Assembly (NCBI RefSeq): GCF_900142765.1
Contig: NZ_FRCB01000005.1
Location: forward strand, 62,001 to 126,000
DNA length: 64,000 nt
DNA from: Roseovarius litoreus
GTDB lineage: Bacteria; Pseudomonadota; Alphaproteobacteria; Rhodobacterales; Rhodobacteraceae
Direction: 5' to 3'
Part shown: positions 53,318 to 63,252 of the stretch, in pieces
How positions within the stretch are numbered: position 1 is the stretch's first letter
How the letters are laid out: every line of letters begins with the position of its first letter
Made by a program: the position numbers and the translations under genes
Notes under the pieces: model-generated
Databases searched by the model: none
Told to the model about the DNA's origin: nothing
What the model saw: the letters and a program-made list of their open reading frames with translations, nothing else

Positions 53318-53391
53318 CCGGGCCTCAAACCTATACACGGGTTGGCCGCGATTCCCGCAAGGCGCCGCCCGACAAGACCGGAGACGGAGCG

Positions 53392-53526
53392 ATGAAACGC
53401 ACCTACCAACCCTCGAACCTGGTTCGCAAGCGCCGCCATGGTTTCCGTGCGCGTATGGCCACCAAGGCTGGCCGCAAGATCCTGAACGCACGTCGTGCGC
53501 GCGGCCGGAAATCGCTGAGCGCCTGA
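53392..53526 (+). CDS. rpmH: 50S ribosomal protein L34
   Basis: A 44-residue highly basic ribosomal protein, beginning [20 protein letters not shown] and ending GRKSLSA, a canonical L34. GACGGAG upstream serves as Shine-Dalgarno. Followed after 23 bases by rnpA, the universal gene order. Confidence 0.98.
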
Positions 53527-53549
53527 TCCGCGGGTCAAGGACAACGAAC

Positions 53550-53951
53550 ATGGTACCGCCGGAGGCCCCCGACAGCGATGCGGGGAACCAGCCCCCGGCG
53601 GTTTCCGTTTGTCTTCAGACACTTGTGGAACGCGCTGACTTTCTCAGGGCGGCGCGCGCGCAGTGGAAGGCGATGCCCTCGATGGTGGTGCAGGCTCGCG
53701 ACCGTAAGGACGGGGAGGCCACTGTGAGGGTGGGCTTTACCTGTTCCAAGAAGGTCGGCAACGCCGTGGCGCGCAACCGCGCCAAGCGCCGTTTGCGGGA
53801 AGTGGCGCGCGCGGTGCTGCCGGATGCGGCGAGGCCGGGCTGGGATTATGTGCTGATCGGGCGGGCCAACGTCACCGCCGCGCTGCCCTTCGAGACGCTG
53901 AAATCCGATTTGCGCACGGCGCTAACCCATTTGCACAACAAGACAAAATGA
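53550..53951 (+). CDS. rnpA: ribonuclease P protein component
   Basis: A 133-residue protein subunit of RNase P, which matures tRNA 5' ends with the M1 RNA. The RNR motif is [20 protein letters not shown] (about residues 63-82). The N-terminal ~30 residues ([20 protein letters not shown]) are an extension rich in Pro and acidic residues, compared with the ~115-residue norm. ATG 53550 is the first start in frame after rpmH. Its stop overlaps yidD (ATGA). Confidence 0.95.
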   Translation: MVPPEAPDSDAGNQPPAVSVCLQTLVERADFLRAARAQWKAMPSMVVQARDRKDGEATVRVGFTCSKKVGNAVARNRAKRRLREVARAVLPDAARPGWDYVLIGRANVTAALPFETLKSDLRTALTHLHNKTK

Positions 53952-54205
53952 CACCGCTGGCGCGCATTCTGTCATGGCCGGTCAAGGCCTACAGGCTGAT
54001 CTTTTCGCCATGGGTCGGGCATAATTGCCGTTATCAGCCGACCTGCAGCCAATATGCGCTCGAGGCGCTTGAGACCCATGGCGGGATCAAGGGCGGGTGG
54101 CTGGCGCTGAGGCGCATCCTGCGGTGCAACCCATGGGGCGGGTGCGGCTATGATCCGGTGCCCGAGGGCAGGGACAAGGACCGCGCAGCGCCACCCGATC
54201 GTTAA
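53948..54205 (+). CDS. yidD: membrane protein insertion efficiency factor YidD
   Basis: An 85-residue small protein with the family signature [20 protein letters not shown] (about residues 19-38) and [14 protein letters not shown] (~61-74), including the conserved cysteines. It aids YidC-dependent membrane insertion. yidC, which often follows, is absent here; repeat array C and trmJ come next. Confidence 0.95.
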   Translation: MTPLARILSWPVKAYRLIFSPWVGHNCRYQPTCSQYALEALETHGGIKGGWLALRRILRCNPWGGCGYDPVPEGRDKDRAAPPDR

Positions 54206-54254
54206 CGAGTCGTCGAATCACCCGCTTTCGCCTTGGTTAACGGCGCAAAACCGC

Positions 54255-54298
54255 TTCGGTATCGCGTCAGTATCACGTCGGTATCGCATCGGTATCGG
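54255..54298 (+). repeat. 11-bp tandem repeat array C
   Basis: TTCGGTATCGC, GTCAGTATCAC, GTCGGTATCGC, ATCGGTATCGG: four units matching the consensus of arrays A and B, in the non-coding stretch between yidD and trmJ. Units are more diverged than in A. Confidence 0.8.
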
Positions 54299-54421
54299 GG
54301 CCGGTCAGGCCATTGGTGAACAGAGCGCGCGTTGCGCGGCAGGCCGAAAGACGGGAGCCGGGGCTTTTCAGCCTGTGACGGCCCGGCTATGAGACCCGCA
54401 GAGCCGCTAGGAGAGACCGCC

Positions 54422-55168
54422 ATGCCCACCGACACTCCACAGCCCGCCTTTGTGCTGGTGCGCCCCCAGATGGGCGAAAATATCGGCGCGGCGGCGCGGG
54501 CGATGTGGAATTTCGGGCTGGACCGGATGCGTCTTGTGGCGCCGCGCGACGGCTGGCCCAATCCCAAGGCGGTCGCGATGGCGAGCGGCGCGGGGCGGCT
54601 TCTGGACGAGGCGCAGCTGACGGCGGATGTGGCCGAGGCGGTGGCCGATTGCCATTTCGTCATGGCCACGACGGCGCGCGCCCGGGGGCTGACGAAACCC
54701 GTCTTCAGCCCCGAACGCGCGATGCAGGTCGCCGCCGAGCGGATTGCGGCGGGAGAGCGGGTCGCGGTGCTGTTCGGGCCGGAACGCGCCGGGTTGGAGA
54801 ACGAGGATATCGCCAAGGCCAATGCGATCATCAACGTGCCCGTGAACCCCGACTTTCCCAGCCTGAACCTTGCGCAATGCGTGCTGCTGACAGGATATGA
54901 ATGGCGCCGCGCGCAAGGCGCGATCACGCCCGAGCGCGTGGACATGGCGCGCGCCGACTGGGCCGAACAGATCGAGATCGAGAAGCTGGCCGATCACTAT
55001 GAGGCGCGGCTGAGCGAGGCGGGGTTTTTCTTTCCCGAGCACAAGGCGGAAGGGATGCGCCTGAACCTGCGCAACATGTGGAGCCGGATGCCGCTCACGC
55101 GGGCCGATGTGCAGACCCTGCACGGGGTGCTGCGGCAGATGGTCCGGTGGAAGGACCGGGGCGACTGA
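54422..55168 (+). CDS. trmJ: tRNA 2'-O-methyltransferase, TrmJ-like (SpoU/TrmH family)
   Basis: A 248-residue SPOUT methyltransferase. Motif 1 is VRPQMGENIGAAARAMWNFG (residues ~13-32), motif 2 VLFGPERAGLENEDI (~118-132), and motif 3 NPDFPSLNLAQCVLLTGYEW (~143-162), the knot that binds S-adenosylmethionine. TrmJ methylates position 32 of some tRNAs. The C-terminal extension (~165-248) is helical, as in TrmJ. ATG 54422 is chosen; earlier in-frame codons lack support. Confidence 0.9.
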   Translation: MPTDTPQPAFVLVRPQMGENIGAAARAMWNFGLDRMRLVAPRDGWPNPKAVAMASGAGRLLDEAQLTADVAEAVADCHFVMATTARARGLTKPVFSPERAMQVAAERIAAGERVAVLFGPERAGLENEDIAKANAIINVPVNPDFPSLNLAQCVLLTGYEWRRAQGAITPERVDMARADWAEQIEIEKLADHYEARLSEAGFFFPEHKAEGMRLNLRNMWSRMPLTRADVQTLHGVLRQMVRWKDRGD

Positions 55169-55231
55169 GCGCGCTTGAAGGGTATGGGGCTGCGCACTAT
55201 CGTGCACAGCGATCAGGCAAGGATGATGCAG

Positions 55232-56371
55232 ATGGGTGAAAAACGCAGCATTTTCGAAGATGTAGCCGAGGCGGGACCTCGGCCTGAGGGGCCGAAGGGC
55301 GGCATGATCGACGCCGGGCGCAGGGGCGCGCGCGGGCTGGTGCGGGCATGGCTCATCGTGCTTTTTGCGCTTGTGGTGCTGATGATCGGGGTGGGCGGGC
55401 TCACGCGCCTGACCGATAGCGGGCTGAGCATCACCGAATGGAAGCCGGTGACCGGCGCGCTGCCTCCGATGTCTGCGGCCGAATGGGAGATCGAGTTGGA
55501 GAAATACCGGCAGATCCCCGAATATCAGTTGCAGAACAAGGGCATGAGTATGGCCGAGTTCAAGGTGATCTATTGGTGGGAATGGGGTCATCGGCAGCTT
55601 GGACGGGTCATCGGGCTGGTTTGGGCCGTCGGCTTTTTCGGGTTCCTGGCGACGCGGCAAATCCCGCCGGGTTGGACCGGGCGGCTGTTTTTCCTTGGGG
55701 TTCTGGGTGGCGCGCAGGGCGCGATCGGCTGGTGGATGGTCAGTTCGGGGCTGCAAGGCGAGATGCTGGATGTGGCCTCGTACAGGCTTGCGACGCATCT
55801 GGGGCTGGCCTTTGTCATTCTGGGCCTGATCGCGTGGTATGTGATGGCGCTTGGCCGGGAGGAGCGCGAGCTGTTGCAGGCAAGGCGCGGCAAGGAAGCC
55901 AAACTCTATGGGTTGTCGACCGGCTGGCTGCACTTCGCCTTCGTGCAGATTCTCATCGGTGCGCTGGTGGCCGGGATCGATGCCGGGCGCAGCTATACGG
56001 ACTGGCCGCTGATGGCGGGGGGTATTCTGCCGCCTGATTTCTGGATGGCCGATCTGGGCTGGCGGAACTTCTTCGAGAACCCCGGATTGGTGCAATTCGT
56101 GCATCGCACGGTGGGTTACGCGTTGCTGGCCTTTGCGATTGTCGTCTGGCTCAAGGGCCGGCGCAGCGCCAACGCGGCCACGCGGACAGCATTTAACGCG
56201 GCCTTTATCGCGCTATGCGGGCAAATCGTGCTTGGAATCGTCACTGTTCTTTACATCGCTGCATGGCAGGTTGCTATCGTGCATCAACTTCTGGCTGTGC
56301 TATTATGGGTGCTGATCCTGCGGGCACGGTTCCTGAGTCTGTATCCGAGGGCGCAATCCGTAAGAGGGTAA
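55232..56371 (+). CDS. ctaA: heme A synthase (COX15/CtaA family)
   Basis: 379 residues from ATG 55232 (MGEKRSIFEDV), with CAAGG nine bases upstream; two ATGs just before are alternatives. It oxidises heme O to heme A for the terminal oxidase. Eight hydrophobic segments and heme-ligand histidines in WWEWGHRQLGRVIG (about residue 115), LATHLGLAFVILG, TGWLHFAFVQILIG and VQFVHRTVGY are visible; TRLTDSGLSITEWKPVTGAL is a family signature. It is followed 3 bases later by the carboxypeptidase gene. Confidence 0.95.
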   Translation: MGEKRSIFEDVAEAGPRPEGPKGGMIDAGRRGARGLVRAWLIVLFALVVLMIGVGGLTRLTDSGLSITEWKPVTGALPPMSAAEWEIELEKYRQIPEYQLQNKGMSMAEFKVIYWWEWGHRQLGRVIGLVWAVGFFGFLATRQIPPGWTGRLFFLGVLGGAQGAIGWWMVSSGLQGEMLDVASYRLATHLGLAFVILGLIAWYVMALGREERELLQARRGKEAKLYGLSTGWLHFAFVQILIGALVAGIDAGRSYTDWPLMAGGILPPDFWMADLGWRNFFENPGLVQFVHRTVGYALLAFAIVVWLKGRRSANAATRTAFNAAFIALCGQIVLGIVTVLYIAAWQVAIVHQLLAVLLWVLILRARFLSLYPRAQSVRG

Positions 56372-56374
56372 GAT

Positions 56375-57847
56375 ATGGCGGCGTTCGATGATCTGATGAC
56401 GTTCACCCGCGAGACCGAAGCGCTGGCGCAGGTGGCGGGGCGGCTGTCATGGGATCAGGAAACGGTCATGCCGCGTGGCGCGGGCGCGCAACGGGCCGAA
56501 GAAATGGGGGCCATGGAAAGTGTGCTGCACGCGCGGCGCACCGATCCGAGGGTGGCCGACTGGTTGGCGCAAGCGCAGGCGCCGGACGAGGCGGGTGCGG
56601 CGCAGCTGCGGCTGATCCGTCGGAGTTACGAGCGCGCGGTGCGCGTGCCGGCCGATCTGGCCACGGCGCTGGCGCGGCTGACCAGGCGGTCGCAAGGCGT
56701 GTGGGCCGAGGCGCGCGCGAACAATGATTTCGCGGCGTTCGCCCCGGTCCTGACCGAGGTTCTGACGCTCAAGCGCGAGGAAGGGGCGGCGCTCGCGGGT
56801 GGCGGCGATGTCTATGATGCGCTGCTCGATGCGTTCGAGCCGGGGGCGACGGCGACCGAGCTGCAGGCGATGTTCGACGAGATGCGCGAGGGGCTGGTGC
56901 GGCTGCGTTTGCGCGCGCTGGAGGGGCCAGAGCTGAGGGCGATCAGCGGTACGTTCGATGAGGCGGCGCAGATGCGGCTGTCGCGCGAACTGGCCGAAAG
57001 GTTCGGCTATGATTTCACGCGGGGGCGGATCGACAAGGCGGTGCATCCGTTTTCGTCCGGGTCGGGGGATGATGCGCGGATCACGACGCGCACCAGCGCG
57101 GATGATCCGTTCAATTGCCTCTATTCCACGATCCACGAGGTCGGTCATGCCTGTTACGAGCAGGGGATCGACCGGGACTGGCATCTGACGCCGGTGGGGC
57201 ATGGCGTGTCGATGGGCGTGCATGAAAGCCAGAGCCGCATCTATGAGAACCAGTTGGGCCGGAGCCGGGCGTTCTGTCATTTCCTGTACGGGCGGATGCG
57301 GGATGCCTTTGGCGAGATCGGGGTGCAGGACGAGGATGCGTTCTATGCCACGGTGAACCGGCTGCACCGGGGCTATATCCGGACAGAGGCGGATGAGGTG
57401 CAGTATAACCTGCATATCATGCTGCGCTTCGATCTGGAGCGGGCGCTGGTGTCGGGCGATCTGCAGGTGAGGGATCTGGAGGCGGCGTGGAATGACCGCT
57501 TTGCCGCCGATTTCGGCTATCCGGTGGACCGGCCCGCGCATGGTGTGCTGCAGGATGTGCATTGGTCGGTGGGGCTGTTCGGGTATTTTCCGACCTATAG
57601 TCTGGGCAATGTCTATGCCGGGTGTCTGCACGAGGCGCTGCGGCGGGCGGTTCCGGATCTGGACGATCATCTGGCGCAGGGCGATCCGACCCCGGCGACG
57701 GATTGGCTGCGCGCGGCGGTGCAGCGGCATGGCGGTTTGAACAGCCCGCGCGAGACGATCACCCAGGCCTGCGGCGGGCAGGCGCCGTCGGCGGCGCCGC
57801 TGATGGCCTATCTCGAAGAGAAATTCGGCGATCTTTATCCCGGGTGA
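56375..57847 (+). CDS. M32 family metallo-carboxypeptidase
   Basis: A 490-residue zinc carboxypeptidase (thermostable carboxypeptidase 1 type). The zinc site is HEVGHACYEQG with His254, Glu255 and His258; the third ligand is expected in GVHESQSRIYENQLGRS (~282-298). DPFNCLYSTIHE and YNLHIMLRFDLERALVSGDL are family segments. The protein is soluble and cytoplasmic. Its last 89 bases overlap the convergent sugar transferase gene. Confidence 0.94.
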   Translation: MAAFDDLMTFTRETEALAQVAGRLSWDQETVMPRGAGAQRAEEMGAMESVLHARRTDPRVADWLAQAQAPDEAGAAQLRLIRRSYERAVRVPADLATALARLTRRSQGVWAEARANNDFAAFAPVLTEVLTLKREEGAALAGGGDVYDALLDAFEPGATATELQAMFDEMREGLVRLRLRALEGPELRAISGTFDEAAQMRLSRELAERFGYDFTRGRIDKAVHPFSSGSGDDARITTRTSADDPFNCLYSTIHEVGHACYEQGIDRDWHLTPVGHGVSMGVHESQSRIYENQLGRSRAFCHFLYGRMRDAFGEIGVQDEDAFYATVNRLHRGYIRTEADEVQYNLHIMLRFDLERALVSGDLQVRDLEAAWNDRFAADFGYPVDRPAHGVLQDVHWSVGLFGYFPTYSLGNVYAGCLHEALRRAVPDLDDHLAQGDPTPATDWLRAAVQRHGGLNSPRETITQACGGQAPSAAPLMAYLEEKFGDLYPG

Positions 57848-58460
57848 CGGCAGGTCGGAGCCAGAGGCTCGAGACGGTTTGCACCAAAAGCCACAGATCG
57901 AACCACAGGCTGGCATGGCGCGCCCAGAGAAGATCGAGTCGCGCCTTGCGCGCGATGCAGCGGGTGGCATAGACCTGCTCGGTTTCATGCGCCGTGCGGC
58001 AGACCGAGAGCAGCCGGTCCTCGATGCGGTGAAAGCGCAGTGTCGCAAGGCCGGTGAGACCGGGCCGGTTGCGCAGGACGCGGGCATAGAGGTTGCGATG
58101 ATCCTTGACATGGCGGCGCAGGGGCGGGCGGGGGCCGACAAAGCTCATGTCGCCCCGCAGGATGTTGAAAAGCTGCGGCAGTTCATCAAGACGGGAGCGG
58201 CGCAGGGTGTGGCCCAAGGGCGTGATGCGCGCAGCCTTGTCGCCCCCGGTGGCCCCATCCGGCTCGGCACTGGGGCGCATGCTGCGGAATTTCCAGAGGA
58301 TGAAGCCGTCATCGGGGGTTTTCATACGCTCGGAGCGGTGGAGCACCGGCCTGCCGTCGCAAAGGGCGATCAATGCGGCGATGAGGCCCATCACCGGTAA
58401 AAGCGCCAGTACGAGGACCAGAGCGAGGAGCAGGTCGAAGATCCGTTTGCCGGGTGTCAT
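57759..58460 (-). CDS. sugar transferase (undecaprenyl-phosphate glycosyl-1-phosphate type)
   Basis: 233 residues from ATG 58460 (MTPGKRIFDLLLALVLVLAL). One N-terminal membrane helix is followed by the bacterial sugar-transferase domain: FILWKFRSMRPSAE (about residues 56-69), RRSRLDELPQLFNILRGDMS and FVGPRPPLRRHV (~99-130), ending in RPGLTGLATL. It loads the first sugar phosphate onto the lipid carrier for exopolysaccharide. The C-terminal tail beyond ~200 is low-complexity Arg/Pro-rich and overlaps the carboxypeptidase gene by 89 bases. Divergent from the Wza-like gene. Confidence 0.9.
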   Translation of the reverse strand: MTPGKRIFDLLLALVLVLALLPVMGLIAALIALCDGRPVLHRSERMKTPDDGFILWKFRSMRPSAEPDGATGGDKAARITPLGHTLRRSRLDELPQLFNILRGDMSFVGPRPPLRRHVKDHRNLYARVLRNRPGLTGLATLRFHRIEDRLLSVCRTAHETEQVYATRCIARKARLDLLWARHASLWFDLWLLVQTVSSLWLRPAVTRDKDRRISLRDRPSAAPPTAPARRRPG

Positions 58461-58716
58461 GTCGGGACCATGCCCCGGCACCCATGCGACAGGCGCGTTT
58501 GAGCGTGCAAGAACGCGCTTAGGCGCGACCGGCCGACAAGGCGCCAGCCTGTCGCGGCGGCGCAGACGCGGAGATTAAAGCCGGTCAGATGGACCAAGGG
58601 TTGATGTGACATATCCGGCATGGTCGACGATCGCTCCAAGTGCGGGACAACTAAAGAGGGTTTCATTTGGGGAACTGTGGTGTCTAAGATTGTACCGTGG
58701 TGAGCATGTGTTTGGG

Positions 58717-59838
58717 GTGAGTGCCTTGGTTCGGATCCGGTTCGTTGTGATGCAGCTTGTCTGCGCGGTTCTTTTGTCGGCATGCGCGCTGCCGCGCGGT
58801 GCGGCGCTGCAATCCGAGATCCTGACGGAACAACAGTCCGAAACCCCCGGTTTTCAGGTGGTCGCGGTGACCCGCGAGAGCACCCCGCTGCTGGCGCAAT
58901 GGCCCGTCACGGGCTGGTCGGGGCATTATCATTGGCTGCCCAAGGACAAAGGCCCGGATTCGGGCGTGATCCTGACCGGTGACACGCTGGACATGGCGGT
59001 TTGGGAATCGCAGGAAAATTCGCTTCTGGCGGGGGTCGGCAGCAAGATGACCGAGCTGCCCCGGATGACCGTGTCCGAAAATGGCACGGTCTTTGTGCCT
59101 TATGTGGGCGATGTGGAGGTGCGCGGCATGACCACGGGGGCTGCGCGCAACGTGCTGCAATCGCGGCTGGAAGAGATCGCCCCGTCCGTGCAGGTGCAGC
59201 TTTCCGTGGAGCCGGGGCGCAACAATGCGGTCGATCTGGTGGGCGGGGTGGCATCGCCGGGACGATATCCGCTGGACAGCCGCGCCACGACGATCCTGAG
59301 CGTGATCGCGCAAGGCGGAGGCATCGATCCGGGGCTGCGCAACCCGCTGGTGCGCTTGCAGCGCGACGGTCGGGGTTATGACATTTTGGCGGCCGATTTG
59401 CTGCGCACGCCCGCGCGCAACGTGCGCCTGCGCGGTGGCGATCAGATCACGATCATCGAGGATGACCGCAGTTTCAACGTGTTGGGGGCCGCGGGCACGC
59501 AGCAGCTGGTGTATTTCGAGCGCGATAGGATGAGTGCCATGGAAGCGCTGTCGGTGATGGGCGGGCTGCAGGCGTCGCGGGCCAATCCGAAGGGCATTCT
59601 GGTGCTGCGCGACTATCAGGCAAAGGACCTGAAACCGGGCATGGCCGGGCCGGATATGCGGCAGGTGGTGTTCACACTGGATCTGACCAGTGCCGACGGG
59701 CTGTTCGCGGCACGCCAGTTCCAGATCCATCCCGGCGACACCTTGCTTGCGACGGAATCGCCGGTATCGGCGGTGCGTTCGATCCTGGGGCTTCTGGGGA
59801 CGCTCGTGGGGGTGACGGGAACGGTGGAGACCCTGTGA
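58717..59838 (+). CDS. polysaccharide export lipoprotein (Wza-like)
   Basis: 373 residues if it starts at GTG 58717 (MSALVRIRFVVMQ); ATG 58750 is an alternative. The signal ends LVCAVLLSACALPRG with a lipobox. The Poly_export segment is LTGDTLDMAVWES (~ residue 85), then GTVFVPYVGDVEVRGM, and SLBB-type repeats (VDLVGGVASPGRYPLDSR and the following). Such proteins form the outer-membrane channel for exopolysaccharide. No Wzc or polymerase gene lies nearby; only the divergent sugar transferase. Confidence 0.88.
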   Translation: MSALVRIRFVVMQLVCAVLLSACALPRGAALQSEILTEQQSETPGFQVVAVTRESTPLLAQWPVTGWSGHYHWLPKDKGPDSGVILTGDTLDMAVWESQENSLLAGVGSKMTELPRMTVSENGTVFVPYVGDVEVRGMTTGAARNVLQSRLEEIAPSVQVQLSVEPGRNNAVDLVGGVASPGRYPLDSRATTILSVIAQGGGIDPGLRNPLVRLQRDGRGYDILAADLLRTPARNVRLRGGDQITIIEDDRSFNVLGAAGTQQLVYFERDRMSAMEALSVMGGLQASRANPKGILVLRDYQAKDLKPGMAGPDMRQVVFTLDLTSADGLFAARQFQIHPGDTLLATESPVSAVRSILGLLGTLVGVTGTVETL

Positions 59839-59897
59839 GGCCGGGCGATGCGCGCGCAAAACTGCCGGTACACAGGCCGTGCTGACGGACAGGGCCA

Positions 59898-60248
59898 TCA
59901 GATGAGCGCCACGCGTTCGGCACGTTCGGGATCGGGGAAGGGGCGATAGAGCGCCATATCCGCCTGACCCACATGGTCATGCACCATCGCATAGAGCCGC
60001 GCGGTGTCGTCATCCCGCCGGCCCGCGAAGCGAAACGCCTGTTCGAGCTGCGCAAGGTCGTTCACGTCGATTTCCAACAGGAAATCCCGAAAGCACTGTG
60101 AGGCGAGGTTCAGCTTGCGGCGTTTGAGGCGCCAGGAGCGGATCACCCCCTGCGCCTTGAGATGGGACATCCACGCATCCAGTGCGGCGGCGAAAGACAG
60201 CGCCTTGGCCGTGTCGCGCAGATCGATCAAGCAGATATAGGTCGTCAT
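59898..60248 (-). CDS. 116-residue cytoplasmic protein (probably DUF6614-like)
   Basis: The protein begins MTTYICLIDLRDTAKALSFA and reads like a ferredoxin-like alpha/beta fold of ~110 residues: a first strand, long helix, SWRLKRRKLNLASQC strand, then FLLEIDVNDLAQLEQAF and RLYAMVHDHVG. I believe this matches an uncharacterised Rhodobacterales family (DUF6614), from memory only. It may be a small-molecule or dimerising sensor protein. It is convergent with the Wza-like gene and 113 bases from gyrA. Confidence 0.6.
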   Translation of the reverse strand: MTTYICLIDLRDTAKALSFAAALDAWMSHLKAQGVIRSWRLKRRKLNLASQCFRDFLLEIDVNDLAQLEQAFRFAGRRDDDTARLYAMVHDHVGQADMALYRPFPDPERAERVALI

Positions 60249-60361
60249 GGCGCCTGGCCCCCGTTTCGGTCATCGCGCGATGATGACTCAACGGAATTTC
60301 CAGACCCTTAACGCCAGCCGTTTTTCCGGCGCCCCCGAAAAAGGCGCGCCGGATTGACGAC

Positions 60362-63118
60362 TTAGCTGGAGATATCTTCTTCCGAAGTCTCGGACGGGCT
60401 GGCGGCATTGTCGTCCTGATCGCCTTTTTCGGCGATCCAGGCGACCGAGACCACTTCTTCGCCCTTGCGGGTGTCGAAGACCTTGACGCCGCCTGCACTG
60501 CGCGAACGGAACGAGATACCGTCCACGGGCACACGGATCGACTGCCCACGGGAGGTGGCCAGCATGATCTGATCGTCGATCTCGACCGGGAAGGAGGCCA
60601 CCAGATCCCCGCCGCGCATGGCCTTGTCCATGGCCTGCACGCCCATGCCGCCGCGTCCGCGCACCGGATAATCGTGGCTGGAGCTGAGCTTGCCGGTGCC
60701 GCCCGTGCTGATCGTGAGGATCAGGTTTTCGGCGGCCTGCATCTCTTCGAACCGTTCGGGCGTGATGTCGCCGGCGGGGGCTTCGGGTTCTTCCCCGTCA
60801 TCGGGTGCTCCGGCCAATGCGCGGCGCATCTTGAGATAGGCGGCGCGCTCGTCGGCGGAGGCATCGAAATGGCGGATCACGGACATCGACACCACACGGT
60901 CATCGCCTTGCAGGCGGATGCCGCGCACGCCGGTGGATTTGCGGCCCTTGAAGACGCGCACTTCGGTCGTGGGGAAGCGGATCGCGCGGCCCGAATTGGT
61001 CACCAGCATGATGTCGTCGCCCTCGTCGCAGATGCGCGCGTTGACCAGTTCGATCCCTTCGGGCAGGTCCATCGCGATCTTGCCGTTGCGCTTGACGTTG
61101 GTGAAATCGCTGAGCGCGTTGCGGCGCACGTCGCCTGCGGTGGTGGCGAACATGATCTGCAGATCGTCCCATTCCTCTTCGGGGCGGTCGACGGGCATGA
61201 TCGCCGCGATCGATACGCCTTGGGGGATGGGCAGGATGTTGACGATCGCCTTGCCCTTGGAGGTGCGCCCGCCAAGCGGCAGGCGCCATGTCTTGAGCTT
61301 GTAGACCATGCCGTCGGTGGTGAAAAACAGCAATTGGGTATGGGTGTTGGCCACGAAGAGCGTGGTGACCACATCCTCTTCCTTGGTGGCCATGCCCGAC
61401 AGCCCCTTGCCGCCGCGTTTCTGGGCGCGGAAATCGGCGAGGGCGGTGCGCTTGATATAGCCGCCCTGGGTGACGGTGACGACCATATCCTCGCGCTCGA
61501 TCAGGTCCTCGTCGTCCATGTCGCCCGACCAGTCGACGATCTGGGTGCGGCGCGGCACCGAGAATTGCTCTTTGACCTCGCGCAGCTCCGTGGCGATGAT
61601 CTCCATGATGCGCTCGCGGCTGGCGAGGATGGCGAGATATTCCTTGATCTTGGCGGCAAGCTCCTGCAGCTCGTCGGTGACTTCCTTGACGCCCAGTTGC
61701 GTCAGTCGCTGCAAACGCAGATCGAGGATCGCGCGGGCCTGCGTTTCGGACAGGTTATAGGTGCCGTCGTCATTCGCGGTATGGGTCGGATCGTCGATCA
61801 GCGCGATATATTCGAGGATGTCGCCGGCGGGCCAGCGCCGCGTCATCAGCTTGTGGCGGGCTTCGGCCGCATCGGCCGAGGCGCGGATGGTGGCCACCAC
61901 CTCATCGACATTCGACACCGCGACCGCCAGACCGCAGAGCACGTGGCTGCGGTCGCGTGCCTTGCGCAGCTCGAAGGCGGTGCGCCGCGCGACGACCTCT
62001 TCGCGGAAGGCGATGAAGGCACTGAGAAAGCCGTACAGGGTCAGCTGCTCGGGGCGTCCGCCATTGAGCGCCAGCATGTTGCAGCCGAAATAGGTCTGCA
62101 TCGGCGTGAAGCGGAAGAGCTGGTTGAGCACGACCTCGGCGGTGGCGTCGCGCTTGAGCTCCACCACGACCCGCACACCGTGCCGGTCGGATTCGTCCTG
62201 CACATGGGCGATCCCCTCGATCCGCTTCTCGCGCACCGTTTCGGCGATCTTCTCGATCATCGCGGCCTTGTTGACCTGATAGGGGATCTCGTCGATGACG
62301 ATGGCATAGCGGTCCTTGCGGATTTCCTCGATCCGGGTTTTCGCCCGGACCACGACGCTGCCGCGCCCCTCGATATAGGCCTTTCGCGCGCCCGAGCGGC
62401 CCAGCATGATGCCGCCGGTGGGAAAGTCCGGCCCGGGGATGTAGTCAATCAGGTCTTCCGAGCCGAGATCGGGATTCTCGATCAGCGCCAGCGTGGCATC
62501 ACAGACCTCGCCAAGGTTATGGGGCGGAATGTTGGTGGCCATGCCGACGGCGATGCCGCCCGCGCCATTGACCAGCATGTTGGGAAACCGCGCCGGCAAT
62601 ACGGTGGGTTCGAGATCCTTGCCGTCGTAATTGTCCTGAAAATCGACGGTGTCCTTCTCGATATCGGCCAGCAGCGCCGCCGCGGGCTTGTCCATGCGCA
62701 CTTCGGTATAGCGCATCGCCGCGGCGTTATCGCCATCCATCGAGCCGAAATTGCCCTGGCCGTCCAGCAGCGGCAGCGACATCGAGAAATCCTGTGCCAT
62801 GCGCACCAGCGCGTCATAGATCGCGCTGTCGCCATGGGGGTGGTATTTACCCATCACATCGCCCACCGCACGGGCCGATTTGCGATAGGGCTTGTCATGC
62901 GTGTTGCCGCCTTCATGCATCGCATAAAGGATGCGGCGATGCACCGGCTTCAGACCATCGCGCAGATCGGGAATCGCCCGGCTGACGATCACCGACATGG
63001 CGTAATCCAGATAGGACGTCTTCATTTCGTCCTCGATCGAAATCGTCGGCCCGCCGTACTGCGGACGCTCTGGAGTATTTTCTTCCATGTCTTCAGGTGG
63101 TTGCGGCGTATCGTTCAC
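60362..63118 (-). CDS. gyrA: DNA gyrase subunit A
   Basis: A 918-residue type IIA topoisomerase subunit that breaks and rejoins DNA in negative supercoiling. The catalytic tyrosine is in AMRYTEVRM (~ residue 133). The quinolone region reads [15 protein letters not shown], with serine and aspartate at the resistance positions, so no resistance change is seen. The GyrA-box is KRGGKGLSG in the C-terminal beta-pinwheel; the tail is acidic with a stretch of Asp/Glu. A promoter with a ~40-base leader lies upstream. Confidence 0.98.
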   Translation of the reverse strand: MNDTPQPPEDMEENTPERPQYGGPTISIEDEMKTSYLDYAMSVIVSRAIPDLRDGLKPVHRRILYAMHEGGNTHDKPYRKSARAVGDVMGKYHPHGDSAIYDALVRMAQDFSMSLPLLDGQGNFGSMDGDNAAAMRYTEVRMDKPAAALLADIEKDTVDFQDNYDGKDLEPTVLPARFPNMLVNGAGGIAVGMATNIPPHNLGEVCDATLALIENPDLGSEDLIDYIPGPDFPTGGIMLGRSGARKAYIEGRGSVVVRAKTRIEEIRKDRYAIVIDEIPYQVNKAAMIEKIAETVREKRIEGIAHVQDESDRHGVRVVVELKRDATAEVVLNQLFRFTPMQTYFGCNMLALNGGRPEQLTLYGFLSAFIAFREEVVARRTAFELRKARDRSHVLCGLAVAVSNVDEVVATIRASADAAEARHKLMTRRWPAGDILEYIALIDDPTHTANDDGTYNLSETQARAILDLRLQRLTQLGVKEVTDELQELAAKIKEYLAILASRERIMEIIATELREVKEQFSVPRRTQIVDWSGDMDDEDLIEREDMVVTVTQGGYIKRTALADFRAQKRGGKGLSGMATKEEDVVTTLFVANTHTQLLFFTTDGMVYKLKTWRLPLGGRTSKGKAIVNILPIPQGVSIAAIMPVDRPEEEWDDLQIMFATTAGDVRRNALSDFTNVKRNGKIAMDLPEGIELVNARICDEGDDIMLVTNSGRAIRFPTTEVRVFKGRKSTGVRGIRLQGDDRVVSMSVIRHFDASADERAAYLKMRRALAGAPDDGEEPEAPAGDITPERFEEMQAAENLILTISTGGTGKLSSSHDYPVRGRGGMGVQAMDKAMRGGDLVASFPVEIDDQIMLATSRGQSIRVPVDGISFRSRSAGGVKVFDTRKGEEVVSVAWIAEKGDQDDNAASPSETSEEDISS

Positions 63119-63163
63119 GTGCTGGCCCGTCCTGTCCTGTATACTCTAGATATTGTTGTCGAA

Positions 63164-63193
63164 ACTATATCAGAGCGCGGATATTGGGTGCAA
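63164..63193 (-). promoter_or_regulatory. gyrA promoter
   Basis: Minus strand TTGCAC, 18-base spacer, TATAGT, with the predicted start about 39 bases upstream of the gyrA ATG. Confidence 0.55.
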
Positions 63194-63252
63194 TGCCTGT
63201 TCCCGTCCGCCTTTGGCAGCCAGCATATGCATGTGCTAACACACTGTTTTTA

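Noticed and set aside
41803-54298. 11-bp repeat arrays as CRISPR
   Set aside because: Units are directly tandem without spacers and too short, and no cas gene is present.
60362-63118. Quinolone-resistance change in gyrA
   Set aside because: The serine and aspartate of the [12 protein letters not shown] region are the sensitive-type residues.
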